The position numbers and the translations under genes are program-made. Shown here piece by piece: positions 43,758 to 52,976 of a stretch of 64,000 bases of DNA (positions are counted from its first letter, which is position 1; each line of letters begins with the position of its first letter). Under the pieces are notes generated by a model. It had not been told where the DNA came from, did not search any database, and saw only the letters and a program-made list of their open reading frames with translations. The stretch is from Roseiarcus sp963758335 (lineage in GTDB: Bacteria > Pseudomonadota > Alphaproteobacteria > Rhizobiales > Beijerinckiaceae): the NCBI GenBank assembly GCA_963758335.1, contig CAVWVF010000004.1, forward strand, positions 930,001 to 994,000, written 5' to 3'.

Positions 43758-46631
43758 ATGAGCAAACATGCGGACCTAGAACGGTTCCCGTCTCTCGAGG
43801 AGATTGCATCTTCCGCGCCGGACGGGTGGTCTGATAGCAACATGCCCCTCGCCAGGCGTGGGGTACGCGTACCTTGGCTGGTGGGTTGGGTCCGCAGTCT
43901 GCTGGAAGACATCAACCGACCGCGAGACGAGGCGATCGAGCCGGCGCGCCGAGCCATGGATCACAACCGCGCCGGACTTTGGGGCATGCACGATCAGCCA
44001 GACATGCCGGCGCCATCGGTCCCCAGTTATATGCTTCTCAATGTGCGTGCGCTCGTCGAACACTTCGTGCTGCCGCTGACATCCCGGCTCCGGGCACCGC
44101 TCTGGGCATATGTGCCGGCCGAACAACGTGGCACGCCCGACGTCTTCGTATCGCACACTTGGAACTCGCTCCTTCTTGGTCCCCGCGAGCAGGAGATCGG
44201 CACGCTGGATGCGTTAGAACACCTCGACTACTGCATATGGATCGACTTCGTCGCCTATAACCAGCACACGATCGAATCCATTCCAACAGACATGGAGGAC
44301 GTTATTGGCGAGATCGGCAAAGTACTCTTTGCCGGAACACCAGTGCCGACGCTGGGTCGAATCTGGTGCCTTTGGGAGCTCTTATGTGCGAACCGCACCG
44401 GGGTAGATTTCGACATCGCGGTTAGGCCTGGCTACCGCAACGATAAGATCCTGGCGGTGAATACGCTCTACCGATCGTTTGTCGGCGTCGAGAAAGCCGT
44501 AGCGACGAAACCGGAGGATCTGAAGATCATCTCCGACAAGGTGCTTGGGCAATTTGGTTCGGCCGAGGCGGCCAACAAGCACTTCGATCGAGTCCTGCGT
44601 GAACGGTTCTCCACGAGCTGGCACGAACTTCGGGAGCGAGATGAGGCCCTCGGTTTCCGCCCTTGGCCCTTTTCTGCTGAACAGACACCGAGCTTCGACA
44701 AGCTTGCCAGCCGCCCGCGCAGAGAACCTGATCCATACTACGGCAGTGGCATTCGTGACAGCGTCATTTATGGGTCGGAACAGAGCACCTTCGACATGCT
44801 GATCGAGGCCGGTCTGAAGGTCAGCAACGCCGATGCGGTCGATCATCAGTACCGTACGGCCTCGCCGGCAGAATTCGAATTGGCCCGCGCTGCGCAGCAG
44901 GGCGATCTCGCGCGGGTACGAGAGCTCCTCGAACAGGACACCGACCCGGATCGAGTGATCGTCAACCGGTCGGCACTCGCGCACGCCGCCCGCGAGGGAA
45001 ATGTACAGGCAGTCGACCTGCTGCTTGAGCGTGGGGCGGACATCGACGGTGCCAACGGCCTCTCGCCGCTAGCCTGCGCTGCGCACAATGGTCAAGACGA
45101 AATCGTGCGGCTGCTTATCGAGCGGGGCGCGGACATCGAGGGCGACGCAGGTGGCCCAGGGACCGCCTTGTTCCAGGCGTGCGCGGAGGGTCACCTGTCC
45201 ACCGTCCGTCTGCTGCTAGAACTCGGTGCCGCCGTCGATGCGAAGACGGAGAAAAGGGCGACGCCGCTACTGGTTGCCGCGGCGGACGGCCATCTTGATG
45301 TGGTCGTCCAGCTAGTTCATCATGCGGCCCAAAAAGGGTCGGCCGCAATCGTCCAAGCCCTGATCAACGCAGGCGCGGACCGTGCCGTAGTCGACCAGTA
45401 CGGCGAGACCGCGTATGATATCGGGAAGCGAGAGGGCACCCTCGACAGAGCGACGCTCGAGCTCCTGCAAGCGCATCCGCCCGCTGATCCTGACGGGAGC
45501 AAGGAGCCTCATGCGTTCGACAGCGGCGAAATGCCGCCCGGCGTCCGATCCATGGGAGCGCCGGAGAAGGATCAGCCCACCGAGCGGCCATTGTTCAATA
45601 CCCTAGTCATGACCATGGACTGCCCGGGCTGTGGTGAGCGGGCAAAGTTTTTCATGCGGCCCCGGTACGACTATTCCGAAGAGCCAGGCTCGGCATGGGC
45701 GGATTTTCTCAAGGGGCTGTCCCTCAACCGATGCAAGTGCGGGCTGACCTTCTCTGGCAATGCGTCGACTTTTCATACCGACAACTGGACAGCGGTGACG
45801 CTCGAACCGCCCGGACCCGGTTATCCTGCGGAGGTATTTGCCCGGCTCGTAGATGATGCCCTAACCGGAGTTGACTGGCGTCCGCCCCTCTTGCTCTTCA
45901 AGTCCTTCGACGAGATTCACCAAGCAGTATCGGGGGGACTTTCGCAACCGTTCCTGTTTGTTCCCTTTCGGTTTCTGATCTATCAGGACGTCTCCGAAAC
46001 GGCACGGGCACTTGATGTTCTCATCGCGGCGGCTGTTCAGGTAAGGCTTTGCAAGGACGCCTACTTGTTCATAAAGAACGCAGCCGCGATCCATCCGGAC
46101 ATCTTCTGGCTCTTCTCTGATGTCGCGAGGGAGTTGGCGCGAATCGTCGATGAAGCACCGACCGGACACCAAAGCCTGTCAGAAGATTTCGCCTCGATGA
46201 GCCTTCAACTCGTGGCATGGCGAAAAGCGCCATCCCTCGATCGCGAGAAAGTCTATGTATGTTTCCCAGAGACTGATGCGGAAGCGGAGGCGTCCGAAGG
46301 TCAAACGTACTATCCGTTGCGCGGTTATATTGACGCTAACCAGGAGCTGAAATTCCTCGAGGGCGAAAAACCGTGCTCATTGCCGTCTTGGCTGTCGCCC
46401 AAGCCAGCCTTATCACCCGCGCACAAGTGTTTGCTGGATGCCCACGTTCACGCTGCGGGGGAGTTCTTACTCGAGCATGGCACCGCCGCGTTTCAGACTG
46501 TTTCTGAGCAGATGCGCCTGGCACGAGAGCGGATATTGAACAGATATTCAGATCTCTCTGAGGCGCAGAGAACCCAGGTTCGGGAGTTTTACAATACCGT
46601 CGGCGGTCACAAGTTGCTTCATGAAATATAG
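43758..46631 (+). CDS. Multidomain TIR-like / ankyrin-repeat / zinc-ribbon protein, 957 aa (candidate defence effector)
   Basis: Start ATG 43,758 has AGGA 9 nt upstream. Residues 128-245 look like a TIR domain: DVFVSHTW opens it, IWIDFVAYNQH follows, and RIWCLWELLC (E207) matches the WCLxEL motif whose Glu is catalytic in plant TIR NADases. Residues 370-560 form five or six ankyrin repeats (AHAAREGNVQAVDLLLERGAD and similar). Residues 621-662 have CPGC ... CKCG, a CpXC-like zinc ribbon. The last 290 residues (to 957) are unfamiliar, partly alpha/beta. It lies downstream of satellite-type packaging genes. An NAD-cleaving, ligand-sensing anti-phage protein is plausible but unproven; domain order is unusual to me. 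Confidence 0.8.
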   Translation: MSKHADLERFPSLEEIASSAPDGWSDSNMPLARRGVRVPWLVGWVRSLLEDINRPRDEAIEPARRAMDHNRAGLWGMHDQPDMPAPSVPSYMLLNVRALVEHFVLPLTSRLRAPLWAYVPAEQRGTPDVFVSHTWNSLLLGPREQEIGTLDALEHLDYCIWIDFVAYNQHTIESIPTDMEDVIGEIGKVLFAGTPVPTLGRIWCLWELLCANRTGVDFDIAVRPGYRNDKILAVNTLYRSFVGVEKAVATKPEDLKIISDKVLGQFGSAEAANKHFDRVLRERFSTSWHELRERDEALGFRPWPFSAEQTPSFDKLASRPRREPDPYYGSGIRDSVIYGSEQSTFDMLIEAGLKVSNADAVDHQYRTASPAEFELARAAQQGDLARVRELLEQDTDPDRVIVNRSALAHAAREGNVQAVDLLLERGADIDGANGLSPLACAAHNGQDEIVRLLIERGADIEGDAGGPGTALFQACAEGHLSTVRLLLELGAAVDAKTEKRATPLLVAAADGHLDVVVQLVHHAAQKGSAAIVQALINAGADRAVVDQYGETAYDIGKREGTLDRATLELLQAHPPADPDGSKEPHAFDSGEMPPGVRSMGAPEKDQPTERPLFNTLVMTMDCPGCGERAKFFMRPRYDYSEEPGSAWADFLKGLSLNRCKCGLTFSGNASTFHTDNWTAVTLEPPGPGYPAEVFARLVDDALTGVDWRPPLLLFKSFDEIHQAVSGGLSQPFLFVPFRFLIYQDVSETARALDVLIAAAVQVRLCKDAYLFIKNAAAIHPDIFWLFSDVARELARIVDEAPTGHQSLSEDFASMSLQLVAWRKAPSLDREKVYVCFPETDAEAEASEGQTYYPLRGYIDANQELKFLEGEKPCSLPSWLSPKPALSPAHKCLLDAHVHAAGEFLLEHGTAAFQTVSEQMRLARERILNRYSDLSEAQRTQVREFYNTVGGHKLLHEI

Positions 46632-47257
46632 GTAAATCGGCTTGCGTATGTGGATGCCCTCGTCAGCCACGCCCGCCTCAATGCCCGGTTCGGTGGAATG
46701 GGCAGTCAAGTTATCCCCTGCAACGAAGGTCAGCCAGCCGCCCCTAGCGACGAATGCTGCGAGTGCACGGCGCGTCCGCTTCGGGGCATGAAGATTCATT
46801 CCCAGGGCGAAGGCTAAGGGTCCGTTGTGTCGAACCTCCCCGTTCCATAACCCCAACGGGAAGGTCTGGAATCGGCGCTTTGCTCCCGTACCGGACCCGG
46901 GCGAGAACAGCCGCTCCGGGCGGTAAACTCCATTTCGGGTTCGCATCCGAATGCCGACTTTCGCCCAGACTCCGGTCCTTGCCGAGGCGATCCGTGTAAG
47001 GCCCGCAATCCGCCCACTGCCGACGTTCACTCCGAGTAAGCAACGTCAGGACAGGCCGGAGCCGTTACGGAGGTGGCGTCGCCGGTCGGATAGCCCCTCG
47101 ATGCGATCGAGATCAAGCCCCCCGTCGCGCCAACTTCCTGGTTTCACATTGCCTTGGGTGCTGCGCGGTCCCAAGTCTCGCGGCGGCAAGCGGTCAGAAA
47201 GGGCGTCGACCCGTCTGCGTGCGCATGGCTTGGTTGAGCGCCCCGAAAAATGCCAAC
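46632..47257. other. Intergenic region with rhizobial-type repetitive sequence
   Basis: 626 nt without a reliable gene. The segment around 46,840-46,960 resembles repetitive intergenic DNA I have seen in Hyphomicrobiales (open in several frames, coding-like by chance). It probably contains the right border of the island. Confidence 0.4.
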
Positions 47258-48310
47258 CTACACCACGCCCTGCGCCTGAAGGCTCCTGGCGGTGTCAAGA
47301 ATGGTCTCTGGGACCGGCCGTGTCGTCCAGCCCAACATTCGTCGCGCCTTTTCCGACGAGACGTGTCGCGGCTTCCCCAGCTCGTACAGCCGCCCCCGCG
47401 CAACCGGGTCGAAAATGGCAATCAAGCGGACGAGAAAGTCCGGTACGGGAAACGACGGAACCCTCCGCGCCTTGTCTCCCAGCCCTTGTTTGAGGATTTT
47501 GGCGATGTCGGCCATCCAGTAGAAATCGCACGAGCCGATGAAGCGTTGTCCCGCAGCCGAGGGCGTGGTCATCGCCAGCAATTGCAGCGCCGCGATGTCC
47601 CGCACGTCGACCACGTTGAAGCCGAAATGCGGCAAAGCGGGTATTGAGCCGTCCAAGAGCTTCCTGACCGCCTCAAGCGACGCGGAAAAATCGGACCCGA
47701 GAACGGGGCCGAGAACCAGGCCGGGGTTGACGGTGACGAGTTCGAGCGTCCCGCCCTCGGCTTTGTGCCATGCCCACGCTGCGCGTTCGGCGATGGTCTT
47801 TGCCCGATCATAGGGGGATGTGTCGTCGCGGTTCGTCTCGTCCGTCCAATCCGCCTCTGTGAAAGGCTTCTCACGAACTCCCCGGCCGAAAATGATCGCC
47901 GAGGTCGAGGACGTCATGACTACCCGCTTCACGCCCGCGTCGCGCGCGGCCTTGAGCACGCGAAGCGTTCCGTCGCGCGCCGGACGGACCAGTTCGTCGT
48001 CGCTTTTCGGGTCGACTGCCGGGACAGGAGACGCGACATGGAGCACGTAGTCAGCGCAGGCGACCGCGTTGGCCCAGCCAGCGTCCGAGTTGAGATCGGC
48101 CGCCACAAATTCGATCGCTCCCGCGTTCGGCGCAATCTTGCCGATCGTCGCGCGCACTTCCTCGGCCCGCCCAAGGTCCCTTACGGTCGTGCGAACGCGC
48201 CAGCCATCGCTGACAAGTTGAGCGATGCAGTACCCGGCGATGTAGCCGGACCCGCCGGTGATGACGACGACGCCGCGCGGGGTCGTGGGCGTGACCGTGG
48301 GCGTTGCCAT
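47258..48310 (-). CDS. NAD-dependent epimerase/dehydratase family reductase (dihydroflavonol-reductase-like)
   Basis: 350 residues, extended SDR: VVITGGSGYIAGYCIAQLVSDGWRVRTTVRD (GxxGxxG cofactor site), YVLHVASPVP, VMTSSTSAI with catalytic Ser, SPYDRAKTIAERAAW (YxxxK) and VNPGLVLGPVLGSDFS. This is the DFR/cinnamoyl-CoA-reductase-like group that reduces aldehydes or ketones with NADPH. Nearby genes give no substrate clue. Length and motifs are intact. Confidence 0.9.
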   Translation of the reverse strand: MATPTVTPTTPRGVVVITGGSGYIAGYCIAQLVSDGWRVRTTVRDLGRAEEVRATIGKIAPNAGAIEFVAADLNSDAGWANAVACADYVLHVASPVPAVDPKSDDELVRPARDGTLRVLKAARDAGVKRVVMTSSTSAIIFGRGVREKPFTEADWTDETNRDDTSPYDRAKTIAERAAWAWHKAEGGTLELVTVNPGLVLGPVLGSDFSASLEAVRKLLDGSIPALPHFGFNVVDVRDIAALQLLAMTTPSAAGQRFIGSCDFYWMADIAKILKQGLGDKARRVPSFPVPDFLVRLIAIFDPVARGRLYELGKPRHVSSEKARRMLGWTTRPVPETILDTARSLQAQGVV

Positions 48311-48703
48311 GGCGCTTCCCCGGAGTTGCGCGCTGTGAGTGAGCGCGCGGACGACTTCAATACACCGTAAATGCGGCGTCCGCTAACAGGCGGGCAGCGC
48401 GCCTGTGAGACGGTTCATTGTGTCGGCGCACGGCCCGTCAGCTTGCCTTCACGTTAGTCCCGTTAGTCCCGTTAGTCCTGCCGAAAGACCTAGCGTACCG
48501 TGCAGGTGTCTGCACGCTGCTCTCGTGCGAACCATTCGGCCCGGCCTCGAAATCGCATCCCTGGCGCTCTCGACTCGAAAATAGGTCGCCTCCGTGCTTT
48601 GGATGGCCCGCTTCATCACCTCGCGGACCGCTCCGGCGGGCGGCTGGAGGTCAAGACCCTTGACGTCGTCAAGCCTGAGAGGATCGCGGCCCTGGGTAGT
48701 GTC
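48311..48703. other. Intergenic region with a 3x9-bp tandem repeat
   Basis: CGTTAGTCC is repeated three times without spacers at 48,452-48,478. No gene is supported in this stretch. The repeat could be slippage-prone or a regulator site; nothing else stands out. Confidence 0.55.
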
Positions 48704-48886
48704 TCAGTTTGAGATTACTGCGTCGTAATTATGGTTGACTCGCATCCCTTGCAGAGAAAAATCTCCAGTCCGGATCGCGTGACAATGCGAGCGCATGTAG
48801 ATTTTGTGGTCTTGATGAAATGTTGCGTGTCCGCAGTTCGCGCACTTTTCCGGGGCCGTAGGCGGTGGATTGAAGGGCCTCTCCAT
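48704..48886 (-). CDS. Possible small zinc-ribbon protein, 60 aa
   Basis: MERPFNPPPTAPEKCANCGHATFHQDHKIYMRSHCHAIRTGDFSLQG has one CxxC (CANCG) and a later C/H pair that could bind zinc, like small rubredoxin-like proteins. It ends beside the stop of the propeller gene on the same strand. Support is limited to composition. Confidence 0.4.
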   Translation of the reverse strand: MERPFNPPPTAPEKCANCGHATFHQDHKIYMRSHCHAIRTGDFSLQGMRVNHNYDAVISN

Positions 48887-49906
48887 TTAGCTCGAAGAGC
48901 GGAAGCGTCGCGTTAGCCCGCCGGGCGAGGCGTATTCCCTGAACTCGCCGGTATGGGGATCGAAACGGCCGAGATAACCACGCGCATAGTCGGTGTACCA
49001 GATGATGTCGTCCGGCGTGATCGAGATCCGCCGCGGCCGGCTATCGGCGTGCGGCAGATAGTATTCTTGGATTGCCATCGTTGTCGGATCGAGGCTCGCG
49101 AGCTTGTTCGCGCCGAATTCGCAGAAGAACGGCACGCCCTTTGAATCGATCACCAGCCCGTAGGGATTGGATCTGGGGGTGGGCGAGGTAGCAAGCCTGA
49201 TCTGTCCGGTCTTTGGATCGAGACGTCCAACCATGTTGGCGCTTTGCACAGTGAACCAAAGGACGCCATTTTGATCGAAGAGCGGCGTGTGCGGATCGCG
49301 CGCGTTCGGATCCGGCAGTCTGTATTCGACGGTCCTCCCTGAACCGGGGTCGAGCTTGCCGATGTAGCCGACAAAATTGGCGGTGAACCAAATGTCGCCC
49401 GTCTGGTCGGCGACGAGTCCGTGCGGGCCGGACATTGGCGTATTCAGGAGATACTCGTCGATCCGGCCGGTCGTGGGATCGATATGGCCCAGCAGGTTCG
49501 CCATCTGCCCGGTGTACCAAATCGTCCCGTCGAGCGTCGCAAGCGGGTCATGCGGCCGGGATCCGGGCGTGGGGGTGGTCCATTCTTTGAACGACACATG
49601 CACCGGACCAGGGACGATAACGCCTTGCGGCTTGGACTTCTCAGGGAAATTTTCCGCAAGATACGCCGCCAGAGTCACGAGCTGATCATCCGAGATCTGC
49701 GCTCCCGCGTTCTTCATCATGTGAAGAACCGTTCTCCAGTCTCTTGCGCTATAGCCGGCGTGGAGCACGCGGCCGAGCTCGTGGCATTTGACGCAGGCGG
49801 TCTTCAGCATCTCTTTGCCGGCGCCATCGGGAAGCCCGGTCTCAGCGCGAGCCGCGCAACAAAGGACAAGCACGGCAAGGAAGGAACGAAGCAAGCATCG
49901 CGACAA
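48887..49906 (-). CDS. Secreted cytochrome c / virginiamycin-B-lyase-like beta-propeller
   Basis: 339 residues. A TTG at 49,906 follows a GGAGGAGG site and begins a signal peptide (LSRCLLRSFLAVLVLCCAARA). A short c-type cytochrome part has CVKCH at 38-42 and helical surroundings (GYSARDWRTVLHMMKNAG). A propeller follows with repeated DPxTGxIxEY/xPHGLVxD-x-GxIWFTxN blades, as in Vgb lyases and streptogramin lyase-like proteins. It is divergent from the molybdenum hydroxylase genes, 195 nt away, and might be its redox partner. Substrate unknown. Confidence 0.85.
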   Translation of the reverse strand: MSRCLLRSFLAVLVLCCAARAETGLPDGAGKEMLKTACVKCHELGRVLHAGYSARDWRTVLHMMKNAGAQISDDQLVTLAAYLAENFPEKSKPQGVIVPGPVHVSFKEWTTPTPGSRPHDPLATLDGTIWYTGQMANLLGHIDPTTGRIDEYLLNTPMSGPHGLVADQTGDIWFTANFVGYIGKLDPGSGRTVEYRLPDPNARDPHTPLFDQNGVLWFTVQSANMVGRLDPKTGQIRLATSPTPRSNPYGLVIDSKGVPFFCEFGANKLASLDPTTMAIQEYYLPHADSRPRRISITPDDIIWYTDYARGYLGRFDPHTGEFREYASPGGLTRRFRSSS

Positions 49907-50101
49907 AAACGCCTCCTCCGGTTTTGCGGGCGACAGTAGAGAGCAGAGCGTCGAAAGCAACCCTCCGCGACCTCCAGGATCGCTCGATCTCGAAATTGTG
50001 AATCGATCGGAAAGGCGAAAGCGACAATCGATCCTGAGGAGGGGCTCGAAGCCATGCCAAGGACACAAGCTTGCAGGAAGAATCCCGTTGGAGGCGCGCT
50101 C

Positions 50102-50566
50102 ATGGCCGAGATCACGCTCAGGGTGAACGGGCAGAATCACAAGGTCGCCGTCGACGACCCGAACATGCCTTTACTCTACGCCTTGCGCGACGATCTCGGG
50201 CTGCGTGGCCCGAAGTTCGGTTGCGGCCTCGGCCAGTGCGGCGCCTGCTGCGTCCTCATCGACGGAGCGGCGGCGCGCTCCTGCGTGACCCTCGCGGTCG
50301 ATGCCCGCGAGAAAGAGATCATGACCCTCGAAGGTCTGGGCGATCCGAGTCGCCCCAGCAGGGTGCAGGCGGCGTTCATCGCGGAGCAGGCCGCCCAGTG
50401 CGGCTACTGCACCAACGGCATGATCATCGCCGCCACCGCGCTTCTCTCGCGCCTGCCGCATCCCACGGAAAGCGAAGTGCGCGACGCGCTGGCTCAGTAT
50501 CTTTGCCGGTGCGGCAGTCACGCGCGCGTGGTCGCCGCGGTTCTGCGCGCGGCGCAGGAGGGCTGA
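50102..50566 (+). CDS. iorA: 2Fe-2S subunit of a molybdenum hydroxylase (isoquinoline 1-oxidoreductase alpha-like)
   Basis: 154 residues, typical of the small subunit. Plant-type cluster ligands C41, C46, C49, C61 (GCGLGQCGACCV ... C) and helical-domain ligands C100, C103, C135, C137 (QCGYCTNGM, CRCG) are all present. It passes electrons from the molybdopterin subunit. GGAGG precedes the ATG. The large subunit starts 4 nt downstream. Specificity (isoquinoline, aldehyde or other) cannot be read from the sequence. Confidence 0.92.
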   Translation: MAEITLRVNGQNHKVAVDDPNMPLLYALRDDLGLRGPKFGCGLGQCGACCVLIDGAAARSCVTLAVDAREKEIMTLEGLGDPSRPSRVQAAFIAEQAAQCGYCTNGMIIAATALLSRLPHPTESEVRDALAQYLCRCGSHARVVAAVLRAAQEG

Positions 50567-50569
50567 GCC

Positions 50570-52742
50570 ATGACCGCGATCACCCGCCGCTCGCTCCTCG
50601 CCGGCTCCGCCGCCCTAATCGTCACCTTCTCCTTGCCGCGCGGCGCAAAGGCGAGCGCCAGGACGGTCGCGGCGGACAGCGTCGATGCCTATCTGAGCGT
50701 CGCGCCGGACGGCGGCGTCACGGTGTTCGCCGGCAAGGTCGACCTCGGCACGGGGGCGCGCGCCGCGCTCCGCCAGATCGTCGCAGAGGAGCTCGGCCTC
50801 TCGCCCGAGCGCATTGGGCTGATCGAGGGTGACACCGCCCTCACGCCCGATCAGGGATCGACCGGCGGCAGCACGGGGATCATGGTCGGTGGCGTTCAGA
50901 TTCGACAAGCGGCTGCGACAGCGCGGGCGCGTTTGCTTTCCCTTGCCGCGGCGGCCCTCCGCCGTCCCGCGAGCGACCTCGACACGCGGGACGGTCAGGT
51001 CGTCGCGCGCGGCGGCGGCGACTCCGTGGGCTTCGCGGCGCTGATCGGCGGCGCTGCGTTCGAGCTGCCTGTCGACAAGACGGCGCCGCCGCGCGATCCG
51101 GACGCTTACACGATCGTCGGAACGTCCTACCCGCGTCCCGACCTTCCGGCCAAGCTGACCGCTCGGCACGCCTTCGTCCAGGACCATCGGATCGAGGGCA
51201 TGTTGCACGCGCGCGTCATCCGACCCCCGGCGGTCGGGGCCCGTCTCATCGACGTCGATCCCTCCTCGCTCGAACGTCGAGATCATCCGGATCAAGGATT
51301 TCCTGGCCGTCGCGGCGCCGCGCGAGTGGGACGCGGTGCGCGCCATGCGAGCGCTGAAGGCAGCCTGGGGCGAGGCGGCGACGCTGCCGGGTTCGGACAA
51401 TCTCTTCGAGGCGGTCCGCGCCACGCCGGTTGCGCGCGTCGAAACGCTGCGAAACCGCGACGCCGCTGCGGCGCTGAACGCAACCGAGCGGGTGATCCAG
51501 GCGACCTACGCTTGGCCCATCCAGTCGCACGCCTCGATGGGGCCGTCCTGCGCGGTCGCGGACATTCGCGACGGCGGCGGCACGGTGTGGACGGCGTCGC
51601 AAGCCACTCACCGCCTGCGCTGGACGATCGCGAAGCTTCTGGGGCTCGACGGCGCCAGGCTTCGCCTTGTCTACATGGACGGTTCCGGCAGCTACGGAAC
51701 CAACGGAAACGACGACGTCGCCTTCGAGGCCGCCCTGCTTTCGCGGGAACTCAAACGCCCGGTGCGCACGCAATGGATGCGGGAAGACGAGCACGGGTGG
51801 GACCCGAAGGGTCCCCCGCAGCTCCTCGACCTTCGCGGAACGCTCGCCGCCGACGGCGCCATTGCGGCCTGGGAAACGGTGGCGATGCCGCCGGCGAACA
51901 CTCCGAATTCCGGGATCCCGCTGCTCGCGGCCGTCGCCGCCGGCCTTGACGACGGGTCCGGCTCCCAGTCGGGCCTGACCGCGCTCAACGCCGATCCCCC
52001 CTACGCCATCGAGAATATGCGCGCGGAGATCAGGTGGCTCGCGTCGACGCCGCTGCGCCCCTCGAACCTGCGCGCGCCGGGCAAGATCGGAAACGTCTTC
52101 GCGGTCGAGAGTTTCTTCGACGAGCTCGCGGCGGCGGCCGGCGCCGATCCGCTTGCCTACCGGCTCCGCCTGCTTCCCGATCCGCGCGGCCGGGAGGTTC
52201 TGGAGCGGGTCGGCGCGATGATGGACTGGCGCCCGCGCGCCTCTCCGCCTGACCGGAGCGGCGAGCGTCTGACAGGCCGGGGAATCGCCTACGTCCATTA
52301 CAAGCAGGCGGAAAACTACGTGGCGATGGGCATGGATGTCGCTGTCGAGCGCTCGACCGGCGCCGTGCGCGTTCTCCGCGTCGTCTGCGCCCACGACTGC
52401 GGTTTGATGATCAATCCGGACGCGGTGCGGGCGCAGGTCGAGGGCTGCATTCTCCAAACTCTGAGCCGGACGCTGTTTGAGGAAGTGACCTTCGATCGCT
52501 CCCGGGTCACGAGCACGGACTGGACGAGCTATCCGATCCTCACCTTTCCGGACCTTCCAAAGCTCGACATCGCATTGATCGATCGCCGTCACGAACGCCC
52601 ATTGGGCGTGGGCGAAGCGGCGACCGCGCCCGTAGCGGCCGCCCTGGGCAACGCCGTCTTCGATGCGACGGGCGTCAGATTACGCCGTGCACCGTTTACG
52701 GCAGCTCGCGTAAAGGCGGCGCTGGATGAGGGGGCGACATAA
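50570..52742 (+). pseudogene. iorB: Molybdopterin subunit of the same hydroxylase, frameshifted in the assembly
   Basis: MTAITRRSLLAGSAALIVTFSLP is a twin-arginine signal, as in the IorB group exported with its small subunit. The first frame (to about 51,270) contains GKVDLGTGARAALRQIVAEELG and GSTGGSTGIM. It shifts by one near 51,272; in the new frame it continues IIRIKDFLAVAAPREWDAVRAM ... QSHASMGPSCAVADIRDGG ... SRELKRPVRTQWMREDEHGWDPKGP and ends with VGEAATAPVAAALGNAVFDATG, which includes the active-site Glu (GVGEA). Corrected length about 724 aa is normal. Confidence 0.85.
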
Positions 52743-52976
52743 CGGCCAGGAATTCTCGCACGGGTGAGTTGCGTCCCGAGTTAATCTTGTCGCTTGCCCG
52801 TAAGGCCGGTGACCGGTCACCTCCTCTCCGCCTCACGCTGCGAAGGCTCAAATGCCTCGAAAGCGGAAGCGACAGACCGCATACACAGCTGTGGCCGATC
52901 ACGGTTTCCCCCGACACATCGATTCCCTTCCAGAACAGCAGGCCGAGAATGCGGTTGAGGGCTAGAGCGGCCGAGC
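52743..52976. other. Intergenic, convergent genes
   Basis: Between the convergent molybdenum hydroxylase and condensation-fold genes. No gene supported; a terminator is expected but I could not define one confidently. Confidence 0.3.

Larger units (their letters stand above)
37380..46640 (+). mobile_element. Phage-satellite-like genomic island
   Basis: A rightward series: P4-type integrase, two small/hypothetical genes, GHKL ATPase, terminase-like small and large subunits, and a large TIR-like/ankyrin protein. There are no capsid, portal or tail genes, so it resembles a satellite or a decayed prophage. The left border falls inside the amidohydrolase gene near 37,390. The right border is not defined; the other half of the amidohydrolase does not follow, so a further rearrangement is likely. 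Confidence 0.6.

Noticed and set aside
46548..47030. 160-residue minus-strand frame downstream of the TIR-like gene
   Set aside because: It overlaps the end of that gene and repetitive intergenic DNA; several frames are open and none has coding-like bias or a start signal.
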